64,000 bases of DNA from Methylonatrum kenyense. Its GTDB lineage: Bacteria > Pseudomonadota > Gammaproteobacteria > Nitrococcales > Aquisalimonadaceae. The notes beneath the pieces were generated by a model. The model was not told the DNA's origin. It did no database searches and saw only the letters and a program-made list of their open reading frames with translations. The translations under genes were made by a program, and so were the position numbers. Positions 16,168-24,318 of this stretch are shown here, piece after piece; the stretch's first letter is position 1; every line of letters starts with the position of its first letter. The stretch is taken from positions 406,031 through 470,030 of the forward strand of contig NZ_JALPKO010000001.1 of assembly GCF_023195885.1 (NCBI RefSeq), written 5' to 3'.

Positions 16168-17709
16168 GTGAACAAACTGCATCTCAGGCTGCTGGCCGTT
16201 CTCCTGCTCGCGATTGGCGGCGGTGCCACCTGGTACAAGATGGCGGTCCTCGGGCTTCCGGTCACACCGGATAGCACGACACAGATCTGGACGGTAGAGG
16301 CCAGGATCACGTTCGAAGCCGATGGTGGACCGAGCCAGGTCAACCTGGCCATCCCCCACAACCCACCCGGCTTCAATGTGCTGGGCGAGGATTTTGTCTC
16401 CGGTCAGTATGGCCTGGCGCGGGACCGGGAGGGCGACAACCGCGTCGCCATGTGGACGGCACGCCGGGCAAGCGGCAACCAGGCACTCTACTACCGCATA
16501 CAACTGGCCGAGGATGCGAACGGCGAGACGGACATGACCAGCCCGACGCCAAGCTACCCGGAGGTGCCGGACTATCCGGAACCGTTCGGCTCCGCCGCAC
16601 TCACGGTCCTGCAGGATGTCCGCGAGGAGTCGGCGGATATCTCCTCGTTCACCCGGCGCCTGCTGCTGCGCTACAACAGCAGCGACCCCGGCGAAAACGT
16701 GCAGGTACTGCGCGGGGACATCGACAGTGCAACCGCTCATGTCGACAACCTGATCGACATCCTCGCCGGCGCACGAATCCCGGCCCGTGCAGTCCAGGTG
16801 CTGACGCTCCGCGACCGGATGCGACGCGCCGAGATGAATACCTTCCTTGAGGTCCATAACGGCAGCGAGTGGATCCCGTTCAACCCGGTGACCGCGGAGC
16901 GTGGATACCCGTCCAATGTGCTGGTCTGGAAGCGGGGATCCGAGCGCCCGCTGAGCGTCAGCGGCGGCTCCTCCGGCGATCTCGAGTTTGCTGCCGCGCG
17001 CACGGTGCGGGAGGTCGTCGCGGTCGCCGAACAACGGGCCATGCAGCGCGGCACCTCAATGCTGATGGACTTCTCGCTGTTCAGCCTGCCGGTGCAGGCG
17101 CAGAACACCTACCGCCTGCTACTGCTGGTTCCAATCGGCGCGCTGATGATGGTGTTCCTGCGCAACGTGATCGGCATTGCCACGTTCGGCACCTTCATGC
17201 CCATCCTGATTGCGCTGGCGTTTCGCGAAACGCAGCTTGCCTGGGGCATTTTCCTGTTTACCTCGGTTGTGGCCATCGGCCTGGCGATTCGCTTCTACCT
17301 GGAGAACCTGAAGCTGTTGCTTGTGCCCCGACTGGCCGCGGTGCTGATTGTCGTGGTCCTGGTCATGGCGGTGTTCAGCATCATCAGTCACAAACTTGGG
17401 CTGGAGCGCGGACTGTCCATTGCGCTATTCCCGATGGTCATCCTGGCGATGACCATCGAGCGGATGTCACTGGTCTGGGAGGAACACGGGGCCGGGCAGG
17501 CCATACGTCAGGGCATCGGCAGCCTGATCGTTGCCATCCTTGCCTATCTGGTGATGTTCCAGCCACAGGTCGGGCACCTGGTGTTCGTGTTCCCGGAGCT
17601 GCTGCTGGTTGTGCTGGCGGTGGTGCTGCTGATGGGCCGCTACACCGGTTACCGCCTGACCGAACTCTGGCGTTTCCGGCACCTGATACTGGACCGAAAC
17701 CGACAATGA
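16168..17709 (+). CDS. UUP1 family membrane protein (inactive transglutaminase fused to 7TM)
   Basis: A 513-residue protein. One N-terminal transmembrane helix (LLAVLLLAIGGGATWYKMAV) is followed by a periplasmic domain with an inactive transglutaminase fold (about 40-300) and about seven C-terminal helices (about 310-500, starting NTYRLLLLVPIGALMMVFL). The next gene, overlapping by ATGA, encodes an alpha-L-glutamate-ligase-like ATP-grasp protein; this pair is widely conserved in proteobacteria and has been linked to cell envelope and osmotic functions. A retropepsin-like gene that often accompanies the pair is not seen here. The start is GTG; no in-frame ATG precedes it. Confidence 0.85.
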   Translation: MNKLHLRLLAVLLLAIGGGATWYKMAVLGLPVTPDSTTQIWTVEARITFEADGGPSQVNLAIPHNPPGFNVLGEDFVSGQYGLARDREGDNRVAMWTARRASGNQALYYRIQLAEDANGETDMTSPTPSYPEVPDYPEPFGSAALTVLQDVREESADISSFTRRLLLRYNSSDPGENVQVLRGDIDSATAHVDNLIDILAGARIPARAVQVLTLRDRMRRAEMNTFLEVHNGSEWIPFNPVTAERGYPSNVLVWKRGSERPLSVSGGSSGDLEFAAARTVREVVAVAEQRAMQRGTSMLMDFSLFSLPVQAQNTYRLLLLVPIGALMMVFLRNVIGIATFGTFMPILIALAFRETQLAWGIFLFTSVVAIGLAIRFYLENLKLLLVPRLAAVLIVVVLVMAVFSIISHKLGLERGLSIALFPMVILAMTIERMSLVWEEHGAGQAIRQGIGSLIVAILAYLVMFQPQVGHLVFVFPELLLVVLAVVLLMGRYTGYRLTELWRFRHLILDRNRQ

Positions 17710-18680
17710 TCAGGCTGTTCAAGTCCCTGCGGCAGGCCGGCATCCTCGGCATGAACGAGCGAAACGCGCGCTTTGTCATGCTGCACAACAAGCGCAGCAA
17801 CTATCCACTGGTGGACGACAAGCTGATCACCAAGCGACGTGCCCAGGACGCCGGCATTCATGTGCCGACCCTGTACGGCGTCATCGAGATCGAGCACCAG
17901 ATTCGCGGGCTGCCGAGGATGCTTGGCGAGATCGAGGATTTCGTGGTCAAACCGGCCCATGGCAGTGGCGGCAACGGCATCATGGTCATCACCGACCGCC
18001 ACGGCGGGAATTTCCGCCTGGCCAATGGGGTACTGGTGGGCATGGAGGAAGTCGGCCACCACATCTCCAACATCCTCAGCGGAATGCACAGTCTTGGCGG
18101 CCAGCCCGACCGCGCGATGATCGAGCAACGCGTGCAGTTCGACCCCATGTTCGAGGAAGTCAGTTATCGGGGGGTGCCCGATATCCGTACCGTGGTGTTC
18201 AAGGGCGTACCGGTCATGGCCATGGTCCGACTGCCGACGCGGCGCTCCAACGGCAAGGCCAATCTGCACCAGGGAGCGCTGGGCGTGGGCCTGGACATGG
18301 GTACCGGGCTGACCACAACGGCAGTCTGGAAGGAACGCTTCGTCGACGAGCATCCGGATACCGGCAACCCCATCGCCGGCCTGCGGATTCCCGAATGGGG
18401 CACGCTGCTGGAACTGGCGGCTCGCTGCTACCACCTGGCCGATCTCGGCTACCTCGGCGTGGACGTGGTGCTGGACCGGCATCAGGGTCCCATGGTGCTG
18501 GAGCTGAATGCCCGCCCGGGCCTCAGCATTCAGCTGGCGAACCGACGTAGCCTTCTAAGGCGCCTGGAGCAGGTCGAGGCACTGGACGACATCCCGGAGG
18601 ACCCGAGACAGCGGGTGGCGATTACCCAGGACCTGTTCGCCAAGAACAATCCGCCGGCGCCGCAGACCGTCATTGCGTGA
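17706..18680 (+). CDS. Alpha-L-glutamate ligase-like ATP-grasp protein
   Basis: A 324-residue ATP-grasp protein related to RimK. Visible parts are the N-terminal MNERNARFVMLHNKRSNYPLVDDK, the nucleotide-binding core FVVKPAHGSGGNGIMVI, and the metal-binding VDVVLDRHQGPMVLELNARPGL (DxxxD...ELNARPG). RimK-type enzymes add glutamate to a carboxyl group; this family's acceptor is unknown. Its ATG overlaps the TGA of the UUP1 gene, implying translational coupling and a joint job at the membrane. It is full length, and transcription probably ends in the 86-base gap before the PAS-GGDEF-EAL gene. Confidence 0.88.
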   Translation: MIRLFKSLRQAGILGMNERNARFVMLHNKRSNYPLVDDKLITKRRAQDAGIHVPTLYGVIEIEHQIRGLPRMLGEIEDFVVKPAHGSGGNGIMVITDRHGGNFRLANGVLVGMEEVGHHISNILSGMHSLGGQPDRAMIEQRVQFDPMFEEVSYRGVPDIRTVVFKGVPVMAMVRLPTRRSNGKANLHQGALGVGLDMGTGLTTTAVWKERFVDEHPDTGNPIAGLRIPEWGTLLELAARCYHLADLGYLGVDVVLDRHQGPMVLELNARPGLSIQLANRRSLLRRLEQVEALDDIPEDPRQRVAITQDLFAKNNPPAPQTVIA

Positions 18681-18766
18681 CGTACAGCACGGCTGGACCT
18701 GCCTTTCTGCTGACATTATCGTGCAATGACTGACCAGACACACTCAGAGGCCACCTCGGCGCACTG

Positions 18767-20851
18767 ATGAACGACTCCTCCGGCCAGGGCTACGAGCGGT
18801 TGTTCAAGGCCAACCCGCAGCCAATGTTTGTCTACGATCTGGAGACGCTGCAGTTTCTGGACGTCAACAACGCCGCAGTAGCCCGGTACGGCTATTCCCG
18901 CGACGAATTCCTGGCGATGACGATCAGGGACATCCGGCCCGTCGAGGATGTGCCCGCCCTGCTGGAGAACGTCCGCAACGTCACCGATGGCTTCGATGCG
19001 GCCGGCATCTGGCGCCATCTGCTCAAGGACGGCAGAACGATACTGGTCGAGATCAGTTCCCATAGCGTGGATTTCGCCGGACGCGCCGCCGAGCTGGTGC
19101 TGGCGCAGGACGTCACCGACCGCACCGAATGGCAGGCGGCGGTCACCGAAAGCGAGGAGCGGCTGCGGCTGGCACTGGAGGCCGCCCAGTTCGGCACCTT
19201 CGACTGGGACGTGGTGCGCGATCGCCTGATCTGGTCGCCGCAGCACGAAAAGCTTTGGGGTTATCAGCCGGGTGAGTTCGACGGCAACTTCGCCAGCTTT
19301 GCCAGTCGCATCCACCCGGACGACATGCCGGCGCTTGAAGAAGCCATCGATGCAGCATTTCGTAGCGGCAAACGCTATCAGCACGAGCATCGCGTGGTGC
19401 ATCCGGATGGACGGATCGTCTGGATCGCCGGCTGGGGGGAGTTCCGGCGCAACCCTAACGGCGACCTGGAGCGCATGGTTGGCGTCGTGCAGGACATTTC
19501 CGGGCGTCGCCGGCGAGAGGCCGAGATTCGGCGACTGGCGTTCGAGGATCGTCTCACCGGGCTGCCCAACAGTACGGCGCTGGAGCGGGTGCTGCGCAGG
19601 CGCTTGCTGGACCGTGAGTGCACATCGGTACTGTTGATCGATCTGGACCATTTCAAGACAGTCAACAGCACCCGCGGCCGCCATGTGGGTGACTTGCTGT
19701 TGCGCACGGCGGCGGAACGCATCGGTGAGGTGATCGGCGAGCAGGGTTACCTGGGCCGCTGCGGTGGTGATGCCTTCATGGTGTTGCTGGGCGGACTTGC
19801 CGGCGACGTCGAGACGGCACGGGAACAGGCCGAGGAAACGGCTGGACGGCTGGTCGAGCGCCTGCGCGAGGTCTATCTGCTGGAGAACGGGCGCATTTTC
19901 AGCACGCCGAGCATCGGTATTGCGCTCAGCGAAACCAAGCGCCCCACGGATGCATCTGAACTGATGGGCCGTGCGGAGCTGGCGATGTATGACGCCAAAG
20001 CGGCCGGCCGCGACACCACCCGCTTCTTCGATCCGGGTTCCGAGGCGCTGCTGGCACGCCGGGCAGGCCTGGAACTATCTCTCAGGACGGCCCTGGAACA
20101 TCAACAGATCGCATTGCACTACCAACCGTTCTGCGATGCGGACGGCCGGATCCGGTCGGTAGAGGCCCTGGCACGCTGGCACAGCGCCGAATTCGGCTTG
20201 GTATCGCCGACCGAATTCATCCCGCTGGCCGAGGATACCGGCCTGATCCTGGAGCTTGGCGAACAAGTCCTGGTCCAGGCCTGCGACCAACTGGCCGCCT
20301 GGTCACACGACCCGTTCTGGAGCCGGATCAGAGTCAGTGTCAACATCAGCGCCCATCAGTTTCACCAGGCGGATTTCGTCGACCGCGTGCTGCAGACCGT
20401 AAAACACGCCGGCGCCGAGCCTGCCAAACTGTCGCTGGAAGTCACCGAAGGCGTGCTGTTGCAACTGGAAAAACGTGATGTTGTAGCCAAGATGCGCGCC
20501 CTGCGTCGACACGGCGTCACCTTCTCGCTGGACGATTTCGGCACCGGCTACTCATCCCTGAGCTACCTCAAACACCTGCCGCTGGCCCAACTGAAAATCG
20601 ACCGCTCCTTCGTCAGGGACGTCACCACCGGGCACAGGGATTCCGCGATCGTCGAGACCATCATCACGCTCGGCCGTACGCTGGGGCTGGAAATCGTTGC
20701 CGAAGGGGTGGAAACCGCCGAACAGCGGGATTTCCTGACCCGGCATGGCTGCCATCGGCTGCAGGGCTACCTGTTTGCGCGCCCGACGCCGGTGGACGAG
20801 TTGATGCGCCGCTTCGGCCCGACCGCAGTCGCAAGGGAGAACAGCGGCTAA
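18767..20851 (+). CDS. PAS-PAS-GGDEF-EAL protein, probable c-di-GMP phosphodiesterase
   Basis: A 694-residue cytoplasmic sensor with PAS1 (about 8-120), a PAS_3-type PAS2 (about 133-247), GGDEF (about 255-420) and EAL (about 435-685). The GGDEF signature is degenerate (GGDAF, 333-337) and no RxxD inhibitory site is present, so cyclase activity is unlikely. The EAL domain keeps its catalytic set: E466 of EAL, N526, E561, DDFGTG 589-594, K610, E646 and Q666. The expected activity is c-di-GMP hydrolysis, with GGDEF acting as a GTP-sensing or structural module. No transmembrane helix is present, so input is likely a cytosolic signal. ATG 18767 is the only standard start after an in-frame stop at 18731. 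Confidence 0.9.
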   Translation: MNDSSGQGYERLFKANPQPMFVYDLETLQFLDVNNAAVARYGYSRDEFLAMTIRDIRPVEDVPALLENVRNVTDGFDAAGIWRHLLKDGRTILVEISSHSVDFAGRAAELVLAQDVTDRTEWQAAVTESEERLRLALEAAQFGTFDWDVVRDRLIWSPQHEKLWGYQPGEFDGNFASFASRIHPDDMPALEEAIDAAFRSGKRYQHEHRVVHPDGRIVWIAGWGEFRRNPNGDLERMVGVVQDISGRRRREAEIRRLAFEDRLTGLPNSTALERVLRRRLLDRECTSVLLIDLDHFKTVNSTRGRHVGDLLLRTAAERIGEVIGEQGYLGRCGGDAFMVLLGGLAGDVETAREQAEETAGRLVERLREVYLLENGRIFSTPSIGIALSETKRPTDASELMGRAELAMYDAKAAGRDTTRFFDPGSEALLARRAGLELSLRTALEHQQIALHYQPFCDADGRIRSVEALARWHSAEFGLVSPTEFIPLAEDTGLILELGEQVLVQACDQLAAWSHDPFWSRIRVSVNISAHQFHQADFVDRVLQTVKHAGAEPAKLSLEVTEGVLLQLEKRDVVAKMRALRRHGVTFSLDDFGTGYSSLSYLKHLPLAQLKIDRSFVRDVTTGHRDSAIVETIITLGRTLGLEIVAEGVETAEQRDFLTRHGCHRLQGYLFARPTPVDELMRRFGPTAVARENSG

Positions 20852-20860
20852 GCTCCCTGT

Positions 20861-21559
20861 TTAACTGGCCAGCCGCCGGCGCAGCAGGTACAGCGACAGC
20901 CAGAAGCCGGCCCCGCCGTAGGCGATGATCACCAGCATGTGCGGCAGCACCGTCGATGGCCAGCCGCCGGTCATCAGCGGACGCACGATCTCGACACCAT
21001 GGGCCAACGGCAACAGGTACGCCGCCTGGGCTACCAGCGACGGCAACTGGTCCAGCGGGAAGAACACACCGCTGAGCAACACCATGGGTGTCATGACCAG
21101 CGTGAAGTAATAGAGGAAGAAGTCGTAGCTGGGCGAGAGCGCGGTCACAACCATGGCACAGGCGCCGAAACACAGCCCCAGCAGCAGAATCATCGGCAGC
21201 GCCAGCACTGCCTGCCAGCCACCCACCAATCCCAGCAGCATCGCCACCACCAGGATCGCGCTGCCGCTCATCAGGGCCTTGGTCGCCGACCAGCAGATCT
21301 CGCCGATGACGATGTCATCGACCGTCAACGGCGCGTCCAGCATCGACCCCCAGGTCTGCTGCTGGGTCATCCGCGTGAACGCCGAGTACATGGACTCGAA
21401 ACTGGCGGTTGTCAGGGCATTGGAGCAGACGATGCCGGAGGCCAGAAAGACCATGTACGGCAATTCGCCGATATCGCCCACCAACCGGCCGAAGCCGTAG
21501 CCGAAGGCAAGCAGGTACAGCAGCGGCTCGCCGAAATTGCCGAGAATCGAAGGCCACAT
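20861..21559 (-). CDS. ABC-2 type transporter permease (NodJ-like)
   Basis: A 232-residue permease with six predicted helices, paired with the ATPase gene upstream. It has the NodJ/DRA-like pattern NFGEPLLYLLAFGYGFG, FLASGIVCSNAL and VVTALSPSYDFFLYYFT. The ATG at 21559 is the first standard start, but homology-like sequence continues upstream in frame (AIWHRNLRVWRKL), as expected for the N-terminal interface helix of this family. The likely real start is CTG at 21643-21641, eight bases after AAAGG, adding 28 residues. A palindromic AT-rich insertion lies directly before it. The exported substrate is unknown. Confidence 0.85.
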   Translation of the reverse strand: MWPSILGNFGEPLLYLLAFGYGFGRLVGDIGELPYMVFLASGIVCSNALTTASFESMYSAFTRMTQQQTWGSMLDAPLTVDDIVIGEICWSATKALMSGSAILVVAMLLGLVGGWQAVLALPMILLLGLCFGACAMVVTALSPSYDFFLYYFTLVMTPMVLLSGVFFPLDQLPSLVAQAAYLLPLAHGVEIVRPLMTGGWPSTVLPHMLVIIAYGGAGFWLSLYLLRRRLAS

Positions 21560-21682
21560 CAGCTTGCGCCAGACACGGAGATTGCGGTGCCAGATCGCCA
21601 GCGGGCGTTGGGCGGCATTTTTTGATGCTGCGAAGGAAGTCAGGTTCGTTACCTTTCTTATAAAGCGTCGGATTCGTTGGCT

Positions 21683-21743
21683 GTTTTACGTTTAATGTTT
21701 AACGTTTTAAGTGCCTTAAGACCTAAAACGTTTAACGTAAAAC
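21683..21743. repeat. AT-rich inverted repeat between the ABC transporter genes
   Basis: GTTTTACGTTTAATG and TTTAACGTTTTAAG pair imperfectly with CTTAAGACCTAAAACG and TTTAACGTAAAAC across GTGC. Its base composition is unlike the GC-rich surroundings. It separates the ATPase gene from the permease gene that would normally follow closely. Confidence 0.6.
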
Positions 21744-21760
21744 GCGCGCTGCCAGCGCGC
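21736..21760 (-). terminator. Terminator-like hairpin after the ABC ATPase gene
   Basis: On the minus strand, GCGCGCT, loop GGC, AGCGCGC (7 bp stem, 21744-21760) is followed by GTTTTACG. It begins one base past the ATPase stop codon and would reduce read-through into the permease gene. Confidence 0.45.
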
Positions 21761-22699
21761 CTAATCCCTCAAATCCCTCCCCGTCAGCTTCAGGAACACG
21801 TCTTCCAGGTTGCCGGGGCGGTGCCAGTAGCGCTGGGTGCCGTGGTCGTTCAGGGCCTGGTGCAGGCGGTCGGCATCGTTGCTGTAGAGCAGCAGGGTGT
21901 CGCCGACCTCCTCGTGGCGGCTGGCCAGTTCGGCACCGCGTTCGCGCCAGATTCCGACGTCGCGGCCACGCAGTTCGAACACGTGGCGCTCGATGTGCTG
22001 CGCCACCAGGGCCCTCGGGCTGTCGCAGGCGACCATCTGTCCGGCATCGATGATCGCCAGGCGGTCGCAGAGCCGTTCCGCCTCTTCCATGTAGTGGGTG
22101 GTCAGAATCAGCGTGCGACCCTGGTCCAGCAGCTGCAACAGGCGCAGCCAAATGTGCTGTCGAGCCTGCGGATCGAGACCGGTGGTCGGTTCATCCAGCA
22201 CCACCAGTTCCGGTTCATTGATCAGCGCCCGGGCCAGGCTGAGGCGGCGCTTCATGCCACCGGACAGGGCCGGAATCGGCGCTGAAGCCTTGTCCTGCAA
22301 GCGGGCGAAGGCGAGCAGCTCGTCGATTCGCGGCGCGATATCCGACGCCTTGAGACCGAAATAGCTGGCGTAGGTGGCGAGGTTCTCGCGCACCGTGAAA
22401 TCGGGGTCCAGATTATCCAGCTGCGGCACCACACCGATCCGCTCACGGGCACGGCGTGCCTGCGCCGGGATCGGACAGCCGAGCACGGTCAGCTCGCCGG
22501 CGGTCGGTTCGGTCAGCCCCAGCAGCATCCGCAGCAGCGTGGTCTTGCCGGCTCCGTTGGGCCCAAGCAGACCGAAACACTCGCCGCGCCGTACGCTCAG
22601 ATCCACACCACGGACCGCTTCGTGCTGTCGATACTGCTTGCGCAGGCCGTGCCCGTGAATAACGGTGGTGGCGGTTTCCGAGACGACGTTTGCGTCCAT
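21761..22699 (-). CDS. ABC transporter ATP-binding protein (NodI/DrrA-like)
   Basis: A 312-residue ATPase with Walker A GPNGAGKT, Q-loop (VVPQLDN), signature LSGGM, Walker B LVVLDEPTTGLD and switch His (LTTHYMEEAE), then a roughly 80-residue C-terminal domain. The YMEEAERLCDRL pattern and overall length place it with NodI-type exporters of lipid or oligosaccharide-like molecules. It partners the permease encoded downstream (20861-21559). The start ATG 22699 has GGAG six bases upstream; the TTG four codons earlier is less likely. It is divergent from the lipoprotein gene at 22793. Confidence 0.92.
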   Translation of the reverse strand: MDANVVSETATTVIHGHGLRKQYRQHEAVRGVDLSVRRGECFGLLGPNGAGKTTLLRMLLGLTEPTAGELTVLGCPIPAQARRARERIGVVPQLDNLDPDFTVRENLATYASYFGLKASDIAPRIDELLAFARLQDKASAPIPALSGGMKRRLSLARALINEPELVVLDEPTTGLDPQARQHIWLRLLQLLDQGRTLILTTHYMEEAERLCDRLAIIDAGQMVACDSPRALVAQHIERHVFELRGRDVGIWRERGAELASRHEEVGDTLLLYSNDADRLHQALNDHGTQRYWHRPGNLEDVFLKLTGRDLRD

Positions 22700-22792
22700 G
22701 TAGTCTCCCAACGACAGACGTCCAGCAGGAAGGATTCATGCTATACGAAGTGGGGAAGCCGTATGCCGCCGCCGATCGACCGAGGACAACAC

Positions 22793-23254
22793 ATGCCGCG
22801 CACCACCCTGCTCCGATGGACGCTACTCTGCCTGGTCGGGTTCATTCTGGTCGGCTGCGCCGCACGTCCGGCACTGGAGGAGCCCACCTTCCGCGTCACC
22901 AATATACAACCGATGACGCTGGGACTCGGCGAACAGACCTGGCGGCTCACGCTGCGGATCGACAACCCGAATAACGTGGCGCTGCCGGTGCGGGCACTGC
23001 GCTACCAGGTCAGCCTGGCGGACATGGATTTTGCCAGCGGCAACAAGACCGATGGTTTCACGATCGCCGCCAGGGACAGCACCAGCCTGGACCTGGACGT
23101 GACCACCCACCTGGTGCAAAGCCTGCCGCGGCTGATGCAACTGCTGGATGGCAGCCAGCCGAGCCTGGGTTACCGGCTGAGCGGTGATGTGGAGTACGGC
23201 CGCTTTCTCCGCGGCACCCGGGAATTCACCCAGGAAGGACGGCTCCGGTTCTAG
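22793..23254 (+). CDS. LEA type 2 (WHy domain) lipoprotein
   Basis: A 153-residue predicted lipoprotein: signal peptide with lipobox LVGC (Cys near residue 21), then a water-stress/hypersensitive (WHy) LEA-14-like beta domain, FRVTNIQPMTLGLGEQTWRL, TLRIDNPNNVALPVRALRYQ and VSLADMDFASG. The LRIDNPN motif is diagnostic. Such proteins are linked to desiccation or envelope stress. The ATG at 22793 has GAGGA seven bases upstream. The TAG stop (23252-23254) is also the first three bases of a family B repeat end (TAGGGAAACGCTGA), so the repeat supplies the stop. Confidence 0.85.
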   Translation: MPRTTLLRWTLLCLVGFILVGCAARPALEEPTFRVTNIQPMTLGLGEQTWRLTLRIDNPNNVALPVRALRYQVSLADMDFASGNKTDGFTIAARDSTSLDLDVTTHLVQSLPRLMQLLDGSQPSLGYRLSGDVEYGRFLRGTREFTQEGRLRF

Positions 23255-23270
23255 GGAAACGCTGAATCGG
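23252..23270 (+). repeat. Family B repeat end (short fragment)
   Basis: TAGGGAAACGCTGAATCGG matches the terminal inverted repeat TA(A/G)GGAAACRCTGAT of the element at 10508. Only the end is left, and it fills the 16-base gap between two convergent genes. Confidence 0.55.
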
Positions 23271-24140
23271 TTACTGCTGTTTTTCGGCCCAGCGCCGGCC
23301 GGCGCAGCGGCTTTGCCGACGCTGTTCCTCGTCGAGCCGGGAATCCAGTGACCGACGCAGGCTGTCCGCCTGTTCCTCACCGCCGGCGGCGGCCAGCGTC
23401 GCCCACATGTTGGCCGTGACCAGGTCCTGCTCCAGCAGCCGGCCCTCGGCGAGGATGTTCGCCAGCAGGCCCTGCATCGCGGCATCACCGACCTCGGCGC
23501 CGAGGCGCACGGTATTCAGTCCACGCTCGACATCCTGCTCCACGCCGGTGCCGTCCAGGTACATCCGGGCCAGGAAGCGCGTTGCAGCGAACTTGCCATC
23601 CTTCAGCGCGGCCAGCAGCAAGCGTTCGGCGCGGGCTCCGGTGGCGGCGCGATCGTCGACACCGCTACCCAGCAGGTCGGCATAGAGCACCGAGCCATAG
23701 GCCAGCCGAGCCTCCGGCATATCCCGCTCGACACCCTTGCGGAACCAGCCTTCGGCCACATCCCGGTCCCGCGGCACCAGCTGGCCGTCCATATGCAGCC
23801 AGGCGAGATGCAGGATGTAGCGTTCGGCACCGGCATCAACCGCGCGCTCGTACCAGGTCACGGCCTTGTCACCGTCCTGCGAGACACCCAGCCCGTGCTC
23901 GTGGAACCAGCCCATATAGGCCAGGGCCGTCGGCGACTCGCCTTCCTCGGCGACCGAGCGATACCAGCGCATAGCCTCCGCATGGTCCTGCACGTCCTCT
24001 ACATACGATCGCCCGATGCGTTCGCGCTGGTCGGCATCGAAGCGCTGTTCTGCCTGGTCATCCCAGCGTGGCAGGGACCCATCGGCCTGCACAGATGCAG
24101 CAACCAGGAGAAACGACAGGACAAGCAACAGGCAACGCAA
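23271..24140 (-). CDS. Exported Sel1-repeat (TPR-like) protein
   Basis: A 289-residue protein with a signal peptide (LRCLLLVLSFLLVAASVQA/DG) and about five Sel1-like repeats (for example ALAYMGWFHEHGLGVSQDGDKAVTWYERAVDAGA, split by the usual G-x-G-V turns) followed by a basic, Arg-rich tail. Sel1 repeats form protein-binding solenoids, so a periplasmic scaffolding role is likely but unproven. The start is TTG 24140, with GGAGG five bases upstream; no ATG or GTG fits the signal peptide. It converges on the LEA-type lipoprotein gene with 16 bases between. Confidence 0.8.
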   Translation of the reverse strand: MRCLLLVLSFLLVAASVQADGSLPRWDDQAEQRFDADQRERIGRSYVEDVQDHAEAMRWYRSVAEEGESPTALAYMGWFHEHGLGVSQDGDKAVTWYERAVDAGAERYILHLAWLHMDGQLVPRDRDVAEGWFRKGVERDMPEARLAYGSVLYADLLGSGVDDRAATGARAERLLLAALKDGKFAATRFLARMYLDGTGVEQDVERGLNTVRLGAEVGDAAMQGLLANILAEGRLLEQDLVTANMWATLAAAGGEEQADSLRRSLDSRLDEEQRRQSRCAGRRWAEKQQ

Positions 24141-24318
24141 CGTGGCCTCCAGACATGGGGTGGACGCCTGTCAGGATAGGGACGGCAGATGACACTGTGA
24201 TGACAGCGTTGCCCTGCTCCGCCATTGCCATTTGAGAGCGGCGCAAAGCAAAGGCTTGAGGTACTGTCGTTGGCCATGGATCAGGCGTTGAAACCGCAAT
24301 TAAACGGAGATACGAGGC

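Noticed and set aside
16869..17705. Upstream extension of the glutamate-ligase-like frame inside the UUP1 gene
   Set aside because: The UUP1 gene occupies this DNA in another frame, and the ATGA overlap at 17706 marks the true start.
22622..22792. Upstream extension of the LEA-type lipoprotein
   Set aside because: It would overlap the divergent ABC ATPase start and destroy the lipoprotein signal; the GAGGA site supports 22793.
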